DNA from: Verrucomicrobiota bacterium
GTDB taxonomy: Bacteria; Verrucomicrobiota; Verrucomicrobiia; Limisphaerales; J093
Length of the DNA stretch: 64,000 nt
Assembly (NCBI GenBank): GCA_022710935.1
Contig: JAKLFY010000001.1
Coordinates: forward strand, 124,001 to 188,000
Reading direction: 5' to 3'
Shown here: one piece after another, positions 45,401 through 53,156 of the stretch
Numbering within the stretch: the stretch's first letter is position 1
Layout: every line of letters starts with the position of its first letter
Translations under genes and position numbers: made by a program
Notes under the pieces: generated by a model
Seen by the model: only the letters and a program-made list of their open reading frames with translations
Databases searched by the model: none
Told to the model about the DNA's origin: nothing

Positions 45401-48400
45401 TGGAATTGACCGCGGACGACGGCGCGGGCCACACGGGCACGAGCGAAGGATTCGAGCTCTTCGAGGCGCAGATCAGGACTATCGAACTGCCGGCGTCCGA
45501 TTTCGTTTCCGATCCCCACACGGGCCGTCTGTACGCGGTGGGGGCGTCGGCGGCGGGCGCGTTGGCCGGCCGGGTCGTGGTGGTCGACCCTGTCACTCTG
45601 GCCACGGGTGCCAGCACGGCCGTCGAGGGAGGCGCAACCCGCGTCGAGGTGTCCGACGACGGCCAGTTTCTCTATGTGGCCGCCGACGGCGGACGCCGGG
45701 TGGTGCGCCTCCGATTGCCCGGCCTCGAGGCGGATCTCGACTTCGCTCTTGGGGAACCAAACCTGGTCGAGGACATGGCGATTCGCCCCGGACATCCTCG
45801 CACCGTGGCCATCGCGATGTATCAGGCAGGCATCAGCCCGCGCGAAACCGGCGTCCGGATCTACGACGACGCAGTGGCGCGCCCGCTGACGGGGATCGGC
45901 AACCGGATCGAGTGGGGTGAATCGTCGGACCTGCTCTACGGATTGCACGTGACCGCCACCGGCTTTGGCGCCACACGACAGCAGCTCGAATCCAATGGCA
46001 TCGTTGCCCTCGAATGGGTTCCGGCGGCTGACGGCTTTGACAACGATTTCCACAGCATCGGGGACCGGCTCTATGCCGATTTCGGACAGGCGTTCGACTT
46101 GGCGAGCCAGCACTCCGAGCCGGGTTTCCCGTTTCTGGGGTCGCGCGGCGCTACCGTCGTCACCGCCGATCCGAGTCTGGCTCGGGCGTTCGCGGTGATG
46201 CCGGTGTCCGGCAGGCTCTGGGCCATGTCCTACGATCTCGAGACCCTCAATCCGCTCAACAGCCTGCCGGTGGCGAACGAGGCAACCACCGTGGCTCGGC
46301 TCGCCCGTTGGGGAAGCGATGGTCTCGCCTTCCTGCGCGGCCAGGCGCTCACGTTAGTCCGTGGCGACCTGGTGCCCTCCGCCGAGGCGACCGACATCGC
46401 CGTGCGGCTCGAAGACAGCCCGCGCGCGGCGCCGCTCGGCAGCAATGTCACCTACACGATCACCGTCGCCAACGCCGGGCCCAATCTGGCCCGGCGCGTG
46501 GTCGCGAGCCTGCCGATGCCTCCCGGCGCCAGTTTCGTTTCCGTCGCGGCCGCCGTCGGCGCCGCGAGTCTGACCAACAACGGCCTGACCTGGCTGATCG
46601 GCGATCTCGCCGCTGGCGGGCAAGCGTCCTTGCAGGCCGTGGTGAGGAGCGCCGAGGCGGGTCTGCTGATCGCCACGGCCACGGTGCATAGCGGGAGCGT
46701 CGACCTCGACACCGCCAACGATCGGGCCACGGTGTTTACCGGCGTCGATCTGCCGCTGGCGTCCAATCAGGCTGCGGTGTTTTCCTTGGGTCTAGCCGAT
46801 TTTGTTCAGGATCCCACAGGCCAGAGAGTCTATGCCGCGGTGCGATCGCGCGTGTTTGCCGGACAGCAACTCAACGCCAACCCGTCGTTCGGGAGCAGCA
46901 TCGTGGTCATGGACCTGCGTGATGGCCGGGTGGACCCGCCCCGCTACGTCGAGGGTGACCCGCAGCGACTGGCGGTGTCCGACGACGGTCAGTTCCTCTA
47001 CGCCGTGGTGCATGGCGGACGCGACATTCGGCGCCTGCGCCTGCCCGACCTCACTCCGGACTTCGAGATCGAGCTGGGAAAGAAGCTGGAACCGCCCTAC
47101 GGCGACTACGGTGCTTACGCCATCGGAGTGGTCCCCGGCGCGCCTCGAACCCTCCTGGTGTCACGCTGGAATGGCGGGGTGGTGGCCTACGATGATGCCG
47201 TCATGCGCCCAATCGCAACCGCCTGGGACGACCAAATCACCCAACTCGAATTGGCGGGTTCTCCGGCCACCTGGCACGGGTACGGCGCCTGGGGCACCGA
47301 ACGGCGGTTTTACCGTCTGCGTTTGGACGCCGACGGCGTGCGGGTCGAGCGGATGTGGCCCTGGTTGTTTGGCGGCGCCGCCATCGCCGCGGCCGGCGAC
47401 ATGGTCTATTCCACCGCCGGCGAGGTATTCGACGCGGCCCTGGGACAAATGCGCCAGCCACTGGCGGGGATGGCCGGCAATGAACAAGCCGTGGTGGTCG
47501 ATCCTCATGCGGGCCGGGTGTTGTTCGCTTACGGAAACATGTCTGCCAACCTCTCCGCTTACGATCGGGACACCGTCCAGTTTCTTGAGCGCCTGGCTGT
47601 CCCCTGGCCGGTCGGCAACCTTCCGCCCTGGCTCTGGCCGCTGACCGGCCTGCGGCGTTGGGGCGATGACGGCTTTGCCCTGCTGGCCAACACCCTGATG
47701 GTGGTTGGCCGTACGGAACTCGTCCCTTGCGGCGAACCCGTCGATCTGGGGTTGAGGTTGACGGACGCGCCCGAGTTGAACCACCTGGGCGAGACCGCCC
47801 GATACCTGTTCACCGTTGCCAACCAGGGTGCGGCGGGCGTGCCCCTGCCCACTCTGCAAGTGCGTTGGTCCGCCGCGTTCAGCAACGTGACGGCGACCGC
47901 ATCGAGTGGGAGCGTTTTGGTCGCCAGCAATGTGGTGACGTGGCGGATGACCGAACTTGCGGCGGGCAGTCTGGCGACAATCGAAGTGTGCGCGACGCCG
48001 GGCGCGGTCGGTCCCTTCACGGGCAGCGCGGCGCTGAGGTCAACCCGGATCGAGAGCACGCCGATCGACAATTACCTGACCTTGGACCTCGAAGTGGCGG
48101 CAACGCCCGGATTCGTCGACGTGCCGGCCCCGGGCGGCCTGGTGAGCTACCCGTTGAAGGCGAATGACCTGGTGTACAACGGCGCCACGCGTTGTCTCTA
48201 TGCGTCCGTCAGCGCCTACGCCACGCAATGGGCCGGGTGCGTCGTGCGGCTCGACCCGAGCAACTGCACGATGACCGCCTCGGCTCCGCTCGGGGGCGAT
48301 CCATGGCGGCTGGCAGTGGCGGACGACGGCTCGTGTCTCTACGTGGCGCTCGATGACACGTGGCAGGTGGTGCGCCTGCGTCTGCCCGAACTGATCGAGG

Positions 48401-49458
48401 ATCAGCGTTTCGGCTTCGGCATGGCGGGCATTTACCCGGTCGTGCCGGAAGACATGTTGGTGCCGGCCGGACGCCCCGAGTCAGTCGTGGTCGCCCGGAA
48501 ACGCGGAACGGGCACCGACCACGCGGGGCATCACGGGGTGGCACTTTATGAAAACGGCGTCCTGCGCGGCGCCGCCACGCCTTCGTCCCCCTCGTTGAGC
48601 CGCCTGGTCGTCGGCACAAACGACACCCAACTGTTCGGATTCGACACCAGGCAAGGAGGGCGCATCGTACGGCTGACGATGACCGCCTCGGGTGTGAGCT
48701 CGTCCGGAACGCTTGGCACGACGGTCTTTCCGCCGGTGTCCGAATTCCTGTTTCACACGGATCGAATCGTGCTCAACAGCGGCACAGTCGTGGATGCGGG
48801 GACTGGCGCTGAGTTGGGGGTGATCCCCGGGGTCGGCGGGTACCCGATGGCCCTGGACGCCGGCACCGGCCGGATTCTGTTCGCCACCGGCTATGGGACG
48901 ACAGTGACGATCCTGCCGGCGGACGACCGGGAGTTCAGCACTGCCGCGACCGAACCGCTCGCCGTCAATGCGGGTGTGCCGCTCAAACTCGTGCGCTGGG
49001 GACCGGACGGTCTGGCGCTGGCGAATCAGGACCGCATCCTGCTCTGGCGCAGCCGCCTCGCGGCGCCGACGGCGGGCACGGACTTCGATCGCGATGGGCT
49101 GCCCGACGATTGGGAGGCCGTCCACGGTCTGGACGCCTTGGCCGCCGCCGACGCAAGCGCGGATCTGGATCGCGACGGGGCGATGAACCGCGACGAATAC
49201 AGTGCAGGCACCAATCCGACCGAAGCCGGCAGCGTCTTGCGCATTGAGAGTCTCGACCGTGTCGCCGGCCATCCTCAAGCGTGGGTGCGGACAATTGCGG
49301 GCAAGCGCTACCAGTTGGAGCGAACCGAGTCGCTCCGGCCGCCCGCCTGGGTCGCCGTCGGTCCGCCGACCGAAGCGACCGGCGAAGCTCTGACCATCAC
49401 CGATCTGACGCCCCTGACCGAGACCACTGCGTATTACCGCGTCCGGTTGGTCCCCTAA
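42472..49458 (+). CDS. Giant multidomain surface protein (Calx-beta, DUF11, triple beta-propeller)
   Basis: 2328 residues from ATG 42472. An N-terminal signal region (LSLCLFALLGVWRMASGS) is followed by a jelly-roll-like domain (ENGGFETGLLDGW, about 77-243). Next are an FN3-like domain (245-306), a lamin-tail-like domain (VVISELIEDGTALSLVELAN, about 361-470) and three Calx-beta repeats (about 598-898). Then a ~300-residue propeller-like block alternates with DUF11 domains: propeller 1001-1303, DUF11 1306-1427, propeller 1428-1750, DUF11 1755-1878, propeller 1880-2198. Each propeller has VSDDGQFLYV-type and RLRLPxLxxD motifs. The end has a calcium-loop segment (DFDRDGLPDDWE, DLDRDGAMNRDE) and a final beta module. 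Adhesion or surface-layer roles are likely. Confidence 0.85.
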   Translation: MTKKTFCRVCARPGVSLHVEARGGVRSCRLSLCLFALLGVWRMASGSDWAPNPPDQSTNVTAAPVLTWASGSPSHIENGGFETGLLDGWRTQGGQSGRWIRATDGFKTVTGDRPPPLGGTNMAATTRGAAGMPYVCHLWQEVGLPSGATGAVLSWGDLWRNQAPWFDDETTEFRVEVRSSSGAWRELLFSTGPGSRPRSDWTRRSADLTAWLGQDVRVTFAVHDVFAGMTALVDEVRVETWPREGTQFRVYLSTNAIPLASDLVGTIGRAIWSSAVLAPGTTYFWQVAMLVDGSETRSPVWQFTTAPAGSVARFAWRIPAGQAYAGYPFPVVLEAVDAAGRMVPDYSGRAVVGGQADRSEPPQVVISELIEDGTALSLVELANASAAPVDLSGWRLAFYDATLWPAPKAEFAFPSFPLVQPGAVVTVRSGGTAPGTAPRFRLGTPLNWGWTTTNSLAAALLRNPAGNVVDFVCAGGAWPEDIRLPVPVPAGEWVGAPLATPAARRGDSHQRLMGDDRNQPSDWVLGIPSANELNPGLPSPLFSGRSALSIEPGTVELANGSWTGLVTVPSAGPGVVLTAANTNGLAGCSPAFEVRASPPLHLALPAHVTEGGPDALSAQVRLLFPLSTNLTVTLTASQTDQIVLPPEVVVAAGSTETDFVVGALDNLLLDGTRAIVVSAAAPGFEPATGRLWVWDNESAALSLTLPAFVREGATDALGRVTVSRPPDRDVLVALAGVPGGELDLPSAVIIPRGATSVDFALRATDDNRIDGSQVVTVSADVANWSGAAGSVNVEDNETLDLAVTLPAIVVEGLGNQAGEGRVSISGLITTDLPVVLASTRPDQCGVPASVVIAKGQTSVAFPIATADDTEPEQPLSVEISATAAGFASGSATTTVEDDDPHHFAWDFIFPRQFSGQPFAAGIRAVTAEGATVVHFRGAVQLGVESLDPVSLTPTNTAAFAQGQWPGVLTLFGESAQVELTADDGAGHTGTSEGFELFEAQIRTIELPASDFVSDPHTGRLYAVGASAAGALAGRVVVVDPVTLATGASTAVEGGATRVEVSDDGQFLYVAADGGRRVVRLRLPGLEADLDFALGEPNLVEDMAIRPGHPRTVAIAMYQAGISPRETGVRIYDDAVARPLTGIGNRIEWGESSDLLYGLHVTATGFGATRQQLESNGIVALEWVPAADGFDNDFHSIGDRLYADFGQAFDLASQHSEPGFPFLGSRGATVVTADPSLARAFAVMPVSGRLWAMSYDLETLNPLNSLPVANEATTVARLARWGSDGLAFLRGQALTLVRGDLVPSAEATDIAVRLEDSPRAAPLGSNVTYTITVANAGPNLARRVVASLPMPPGASFVSVAAAVGAASLTNNGLTWLIGDLAAGGQASLQAVVRSAEAGLLIATATVHSGSVDLDTANDRATVFTGVDLPLASNQAAVFSLGLADFVQDPTGQRVYAAVRSRVFAGQQLNANPSFGSSIVVMDLRDGRVDPPRYVEGDPQRLAVSDDGQFLYAVVHGGRDIRRLRLPDLTPDFEIELGKKLEPPYGDYGAYAIGVVPGAPRTLLVSRWNGGVVAYDDAVMRPIATAWDDQITQLELAGSPATWHGYGAWGTERRFYRLRLDADGVRVERMWPWLFGGAAIAAAGDMVYSTAGEVFDAALGQMRQPLAGMAGNEQAVVVDPHAGRVLFAYGNMSANLSAYDRDTVQFLERLAVPWPVGNLPPWLWPLTGLRRWGDDGFALLANTLMVVGRTELVPCGEPVDLGLRLTDAPELNHLGETARYLFTVANQGAAGVPLPTLQVRWSAAFSNVTATASSGSVLVASNVVTWRMTELAAGSLATIEVCATPGAVGPFTGSAALRSTRIESTPIDNYLTLDLEVAATPGFVDVPAPGGLVSYPLKANDLVYNGATRCLYASVSAYATQWAGCVVRLDPSNCTMTASAPLGGDPWRLAVADDGSCLYVALDDTWQVVRLRLPELIEDQRFGFGMAGIYPVVPEDMLVPAGRPESVVVARKRGTGTDHAGHHGVALYENGVLRGAATPSSPSLSRLVVGTNDTQLFGFDTRQGGRIVRLTMTASGVSSSGTLGTTVFPPVSEFLFHTDRIVLNSGTVVDAGTGAELGVIPGVGGYPMALDAGTGRILFATGYGTTVTILPADDREFSTAATEPLAVNAGVPLKLVRWGPDGLALANQDRILLWRSRLAAPTAGTDFDRDGLPDDWEAVHGLDALAAADASADLDRDGAMNRDEYSAGTNPTEAGSVLRIESLDRVAGHPQAWVRTIAGKRYQLERTESLRPPAWVAVGPPTEATGEALTITDLTPLTETTAYYRVRLVP

Positions 49459-49523
49459 CCCGGAAATCTCACCAGTGGGGCGGTCGCGGCATTCCTGACG
49501 GTCCGCGGGTGAGATTTCCGGGT
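49458..49523. terminator. Perfect 16-bp inverted repeat after the giant surface gene
   Basis: ACCCGGAAATCTCACC (49458-49473) and GGTGAGATTTCCGGGT (49508-49523) are perfect complements with a 34-base loop. It starts in the stop codon of the giant gene, so it may terminate transcription, although the loop is long and no T-run follows. It may instead be one end of a mobile-element remnant. Confidence 0.5.
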
Positions 49524-49666
49524 CTATGAAACCCGCGCCCAGCAAGGAGAATCGGCTCATCGGTTCAGCAACGCCGGGACGCGCCCCAGCCGCTTGGGTG
49601 ACCCGGGCACGCGGACACAGTGTGGTCGAGATTGGGTCCATCGGTTTGGGGCGCGGGTTTCGGATG

Positions 49667-49737
49667 AGCCCGCATTTCAGGTGAAATGTGACGGTCACCG
49701 GTCGGATGACATCAAAAGCTGGTGAGAAATGCGGGCT
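49667..49737. repeat. Inverted repeat upstream of the cas operon
   Basis: Perfect 12-bp arms AGCCCGCATTTC (49667-49678) and GAAATGCGGGCT (49726-49737). The intervening sequence contains a second GTGAAATG / GGTGAGAAATG similarity. This could be the footprint of an excised insertion or a miniature element; no transposase is present. Confidence 0.55.
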
Positions 49738-49852
49738 AACAGCCACTGCATAAATCTCCCGAAACTTTTTTTGGGGGGGTGTCAGCAGATGTCAGACCCC
49801 CTGCAGTAGGATGGCGGGCGATGAACGGAAGTCGAATGCCGAAAATGGCGCC

Positions 49853-49880
49853 GAATTCGCTCGGAGCTTGCGAGCGATTT
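49853..49880 (-). repeat. Dispersed palindromic repeat, family B, copy 2
   Basis: Inverted relative of 40927-40954, with 24 of 28 bases identical. It keeps GAATTC and a CGCTCG/CGAGCG stem. It lies 92 bases before cas3. Confidence 0.6.
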
Positions 49881-49972
49881 CGACGATTGCGTGCAGAGAC
49901 CGACGAACCGCTCCGCCGGTTCCGCCGCTTGCCAATGACGCTTGCCCATGTTGAAATCACCGCAATGCTGCC

Positions 49973-52303
49973 ATGAGCCCCTACCCTCTCGCCTCCGACA
50001 TGAAGTACTACGCGCACACGGCGGAGGACGAACACGGCAGGCGGTTGAAGGATCAAAGCCACTGGCAATTGCTCAAGGACCATCTGCAGGCCGTGTCAGA
50101 ACTGGCCAAGGGCTTCGGGAGCTTTCTGGGTCCAGAACTGGAAAACGAAGCGGAACTCGCTGGACTACTGCATGACTTGGGAAAATACCGCACCGAATTC
50201 CAAGCCTACCTCCGAGGCGAGCGTGGCAGCAGTGCCGACACACAGCATGCCGTCTTCGGCGCGGCTTGGGCGTTCGACCGCGCTGCAAGCGAAAACAAAC
50301 TGGCGGGAATGGCCTTCGCCGTGGCGGGGCATCACGCGGGGCTGCACGATTTGGCCGACCTGCAGGAGCTTGTCCGCAGCCCGAAACTCCGACCGCTTGA
50401 GACCGCTTCCGGTGTGCTCCCCCTGCTAAAGAGTGAGGTTCAAGCCTCGCCGGGGAAGGCCCTGGCGAGCCTGTCTGATCCGCCCAGCCCGCCTCCGTAT
50501 GTTCGAGATGCACTCGCCACCGACTTCTACTCTCGCCTCCTGTTCGCGTGTGTGGTTGACGCGGACAGGCTTGATACCGCGACATGGCCGGCGAAGCCAG
50601 CGCCAGAACAGCTCTTGCAGGCAGAGCGCCTGCTCGCAAGCGTCTTGGCAGAGCGCCAACAAAAGAACATCGCCAATCCCGACAGCCCATTGAAGACGCT
50701 GCGCAACCGTGTGTTTGACACCTGCCTTGCGCGGGCCGACCGGGCCCAGGGCTTCTTCTCGCTCACCGTCCCAACGGGTGGGGGCAAGACACTGGCCTCG
50801 ATGGCGTTCGCGTTGGCGCACGCGAAGGCGCACGGTCTGCGTCGCGTGATCGTTGTGATTCCTTACCTTTCCATTATCGAGCAAAACGCGGCGGAGTATC
50901 GACGCATTCTGGGCGAAGACGTGGTTCTTGAAAACCACTCTGGCGTCCGTCCGGCGGAAGACCGGAGCGAGGAGGAGAAGTCGCGCCTGGAGTTGATTTC
51001 GGAAAACTGGGACGCGCCGGTCATCGTCACGACCTCAGTTCAATTCCTTGAATCGCTCTTTGCCGCCTCGCCCTCCCGCTGCCGCAAGCTTCACCGCATC
51101 CCTCGCTCCGTGGTGATTTTCGATGAAGTGCAGACCTTGCCAGCACACCTGCTTGCTCCGTCGTTCAGTGTCTTTCGGGAATTGCAGAAGAACTACGGCG
51201 TGAGCTTCGTGTTTTGCTCCGCGACGCAGCCGGCTTTCCGCCGCGGCGGTTCGCTCCCAGCGGACTTCTTCGCGCCGAACGAGTTGCAGGAAATCGCGCC
51301 CGATCCGCCGGAGCTGTTCCAGCAATTGCGACGCGTGGACTATCACATGCCTTCCGATGGCGAGGCGATGGACTGGCCGGCGCTTGCGGAGCGCCTCAGC
51401 ACCGAGCCGCAAGTTCTCTGCGTTGTCAACCTCACGCGGCACGCCAAGGAGTTGTGGGAAGAGCTCGGCCGGCGCACCGGGACGCAAGAGCCGATTCACC
51501 TGTCCGCAGCTTTATGCCCGCAGCACCGGCTCGACCTCATCAAAGACATCCGCCGACGGCTCAATCCAGAGAACCATGAAAACTGCCGCGTCATTTCCAC
51601 CCAATTGATCGAAGCTGGCGTCGACGTCGATTTCCCCGTCGTCTGGCGGGCGCTCGGACCGCTGGATTCCATCGTGCAAGTCGCTGGTCGCTGCAACCGG
51701 GAAGGACGGCTTGCGGCCGGCCAGATGCATGTCTTCCGTCCGGCCGACAACAAACTACCCGGTGACCTTTACGAGACGGCCACGGGTCACACAAACAAAA
51801 CGCTCCAATCGCTGGGTGACGCCACTTCCCGTCTCGCCACTGATCCGGCGCTCTTTGCGGATTACTTTCAGCAGCTTTACAGCGACCTGAACCTTGACTA
51901 CGCCCGGAAACGGAACGGAAGGAAAGAATCCACCATTCAGGAGGACCGCGCCCAACTCCGCTTCCGCGAAGTTGCCCGCAAAGCCAGGGTCATTCAAGAC
52001 GAAGGCACGCCGGTCATCATCGCGCGCGACAGCCACGGCAAGCCCTATGCTGCGCCGTTCGTCGAGGAGATTCGCAGCCGTGACCCCGACTCCGACCAGC
52101 CACGTTTCACCCGCGACGACTTGCGCCGCCTGCAGGGCTTCATGGTCAACGTCCGCGCGAGGAACTTCGCCACGCTCCAGAGCCTTCACGCCATCAAAGA
52201 ACTCCTTCCCAACCTCGAACTCTACGTCCTCGACGCCGGCTACTATCACCCCGACCTAGGCTTGGTGATTGAGGACCGCCCGCTGGACGAATTCCTCGCA
52301 TGA
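49973..52303 (+). CDS. cas3: CRISPR-associated nuclease/helicase Cas3, type I-C
   Basis: 776 residues with an N-terminal HD nuclease fused to an SF2 helicase. HD-domain metal residues are in LLHDLGKYRTEF (about residue 66) with AVAGHHAGLHD (about 120). Helicase motifs follow: I VPTGGGKTLASMAF (about 265), II VIFDEVQTLPAH (DEVQ instead of DEAH, as in I-C), III SATQP, and V/VI VISTQLIEAGVDVDFPV with QVAGRCNREGR. Cas3 is recruited by Cascade to the R-loop and shreds the non-target strand. ATG 49973 is used; a second Met at residue 10 (MKYYAHTAEDE) is also plausible. The stop overlaps the cas5c start by four bases. Confidence 0.96.
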   Translation: MSPYPLASDMKYYAHTAEDEHGRRLKDQSHWQLLKDHLQAVSELAKGFGSFLGPELENEAELAGLLHDLGKYRTEFQAYLRGERGSSADTQHAVFGAAWAFDRAASENKLAGMAFAVAGHHAGLHDLADLQELVRSPKLRPLETASGVLPLLKSEVQASPGKALASLSDPPSPPPYVRDALATDFYSRLLFACVVDADRLDTATWPAKPAPEQLLQAERLLASVLAERQQKNIANPDSPLKTLRNRVFDTCLARADRAQGFFSLTVPTGGGKTLASMAFALAHAKAHGLRRVIVVIPYLSIIEQNAAEYRRILGEDVVLENHSGVRPAEDRSEEEKSRLELISENWDAPVIVTTSVQFLESLFAASPSRCRKLHRIPRSVVIFDEVQTLPAHLLAPSFSVFRELQKNYGVSFVFCSATQPAFRRGGSLPADFFAPNELQEIAPDPPELFQQLRRVDYHMPSDGEAMDWPALAERLSTEPQVLCVVNLTRHAKELWEELGRRTGTQEPIHLSAALCPQHRLDLIKDIRRRLNPENHENCRVISTQLIEAGVDVDFPVVWRALGPLDSIVQVAGRCNREGRLAAGQMHVFRPADNKLPGDLYETATGHTNKTLQSLGDATSRLATDPALFADYFQQLYSDLNLDYARKRNGRKESTIQEDRAQLRFREVARKARVIQDEGTPVIIARDSHGKPYAAPFVEEIRSRDPDSDQPRFTRDDLRRLQGFMVNVRARNFATLQSLHAIKELLPNLELYVLDAGYYHPDLGLVIEDRPLDEFLA

Positions 52304-53154
52304 AACCAAACCTCATCACCCTCCGTGTCTGGGGCGACTTCGCCTGCTTTACCCGCCCCGAGATGAAAGTCGAGCGCGTCAGCTATCCAGTGATAACGCC
52401 CTCCGCCGCGCGCGGTGTCCTCGAAGCCGTCTTCTGGGAGCCGCAGATGTTCTACCTCATCGACGCCGTCCGCGTCGTCAAGAAGGGCCGGTGGTTCTCC
52501 TTCCGGCGGAACGAGGTCATCAAAGTCATCAGCCTCGACAGCGCCCGCACCTGGATGCGCGAGCCGCAAAAGACCACGCCTATTCAAGCAGGCGGTGGGG
52601 CGGACGACGGTACCCAGCGTAACATGCTCGCCCTACAAGACGTGGAATACCTCATCACAGCCGAAGTGCGCACGACGCCACTGGCGGGCCGCCCCGAAGA
52701 TCGCCTGCAGAAGTACCTCGACGAAATCGAGCGCCGCGCCCGCCAGGGAAAGTGTTTCCATCGACCGGCACTCGGCGTTCGCGAATTCGCGGCGGACTTC
52801 GAGTGGGTCGAAGGCGAACCCGATGGCACGCTCGCCCGCCGGGCCGCCGAAAACGGCCAGGCCCCGGAGCAATTCAACGAGGACCTCGGCCTCATGCTCT
52901 ATGACGTCTTTGACCACCGCGAGCGCGAAGCGGGCTTCCGCTGGCTGCGCGACGGAGAGATCTCAAGTCTGCAATCACCAGACTCACATTCCTCAAAGGC
53001 TCGTCGCCCCAAGAAGCCCGCCGAAGTCCCGCGCTGGAGAGGCAGACTCATCCAGCCCCAGCCCGCCTTTTTCCGCGCCCGCATCGAGAAGTCCAAACTC
53101 GATTGCCATCCAGACCGCGTTAGAATCCTGACTTCAACCCCCGGAGGAAACTGA
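52300..53154 (+). CDS. cas5c: Cas5c (Cas5d), type I-C crRNA-processing Cascade subunit
   Basis: 284 residues, a RAMP protein. The start ITLRVWGDFACFTRPEMKVE and the block YPVITPSAARGVLEAVFW are diagnostic of I-C Cas5. KCFHRPALGVREFAADFE carries the Lys/His region implicated in cleavage of pre-crRNA. In I-C systems, which lack Cas6, this protein cuts the repeat at the base of its stem and stays on the 5' handle. A hydrophilic insertion near residue 230 (LQSPDSHSSKARRPKKPAE) is longer than I expect. ATG overlaps the cas3 stop by four bases, and cas8c starts two bases after its stop. Confidence 0.95.
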   Translation: MKPNLITLRVWGDFACFTRPEMKVERVSYPVITPSAARGVLEAVFWEPQMFYLIDAVRVVKKGRWFSFRRNEVIKVISLDSARTWMREPQKTTPIQAGGGADDGTQRNMLALQDVEYLITAEVRTTPLAGRPEDRLQKYLDEIERRARQGKCFHRPALGVREFAADFEWVEGEPDGTLARRAAENGQAPEQFNEDLGLMLYDVFDHREREAGFRWLRDGEISSLQSPDSHSSKARRPKKPAEVPRWRGRLIQPQPAFFRARIEKSKLDCHPDRVRILTSTPGGN

Positions 53155-53156
53155 CC

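Larger units (their letters stand above)
49459..49972. other. Intergenic region before the cas operon: stacked inverted repeats, no gene
   Basis: 514 bases between the giant surface gene and cas3. They hold a 16-bp inverted repeat, a second 12-bp inverted repeat around a 47-base centre (49667-49737), a T-run followed by a G-run (49766-49779), and a copy of palindromic repeat family B (49853-49880). No coding frame with family features is seen. The cas operon promoter must lie in the last part of this region, but no clear -35/-10 pair or ribosome-binding site is visible before cas3. Confidence 0.55.
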
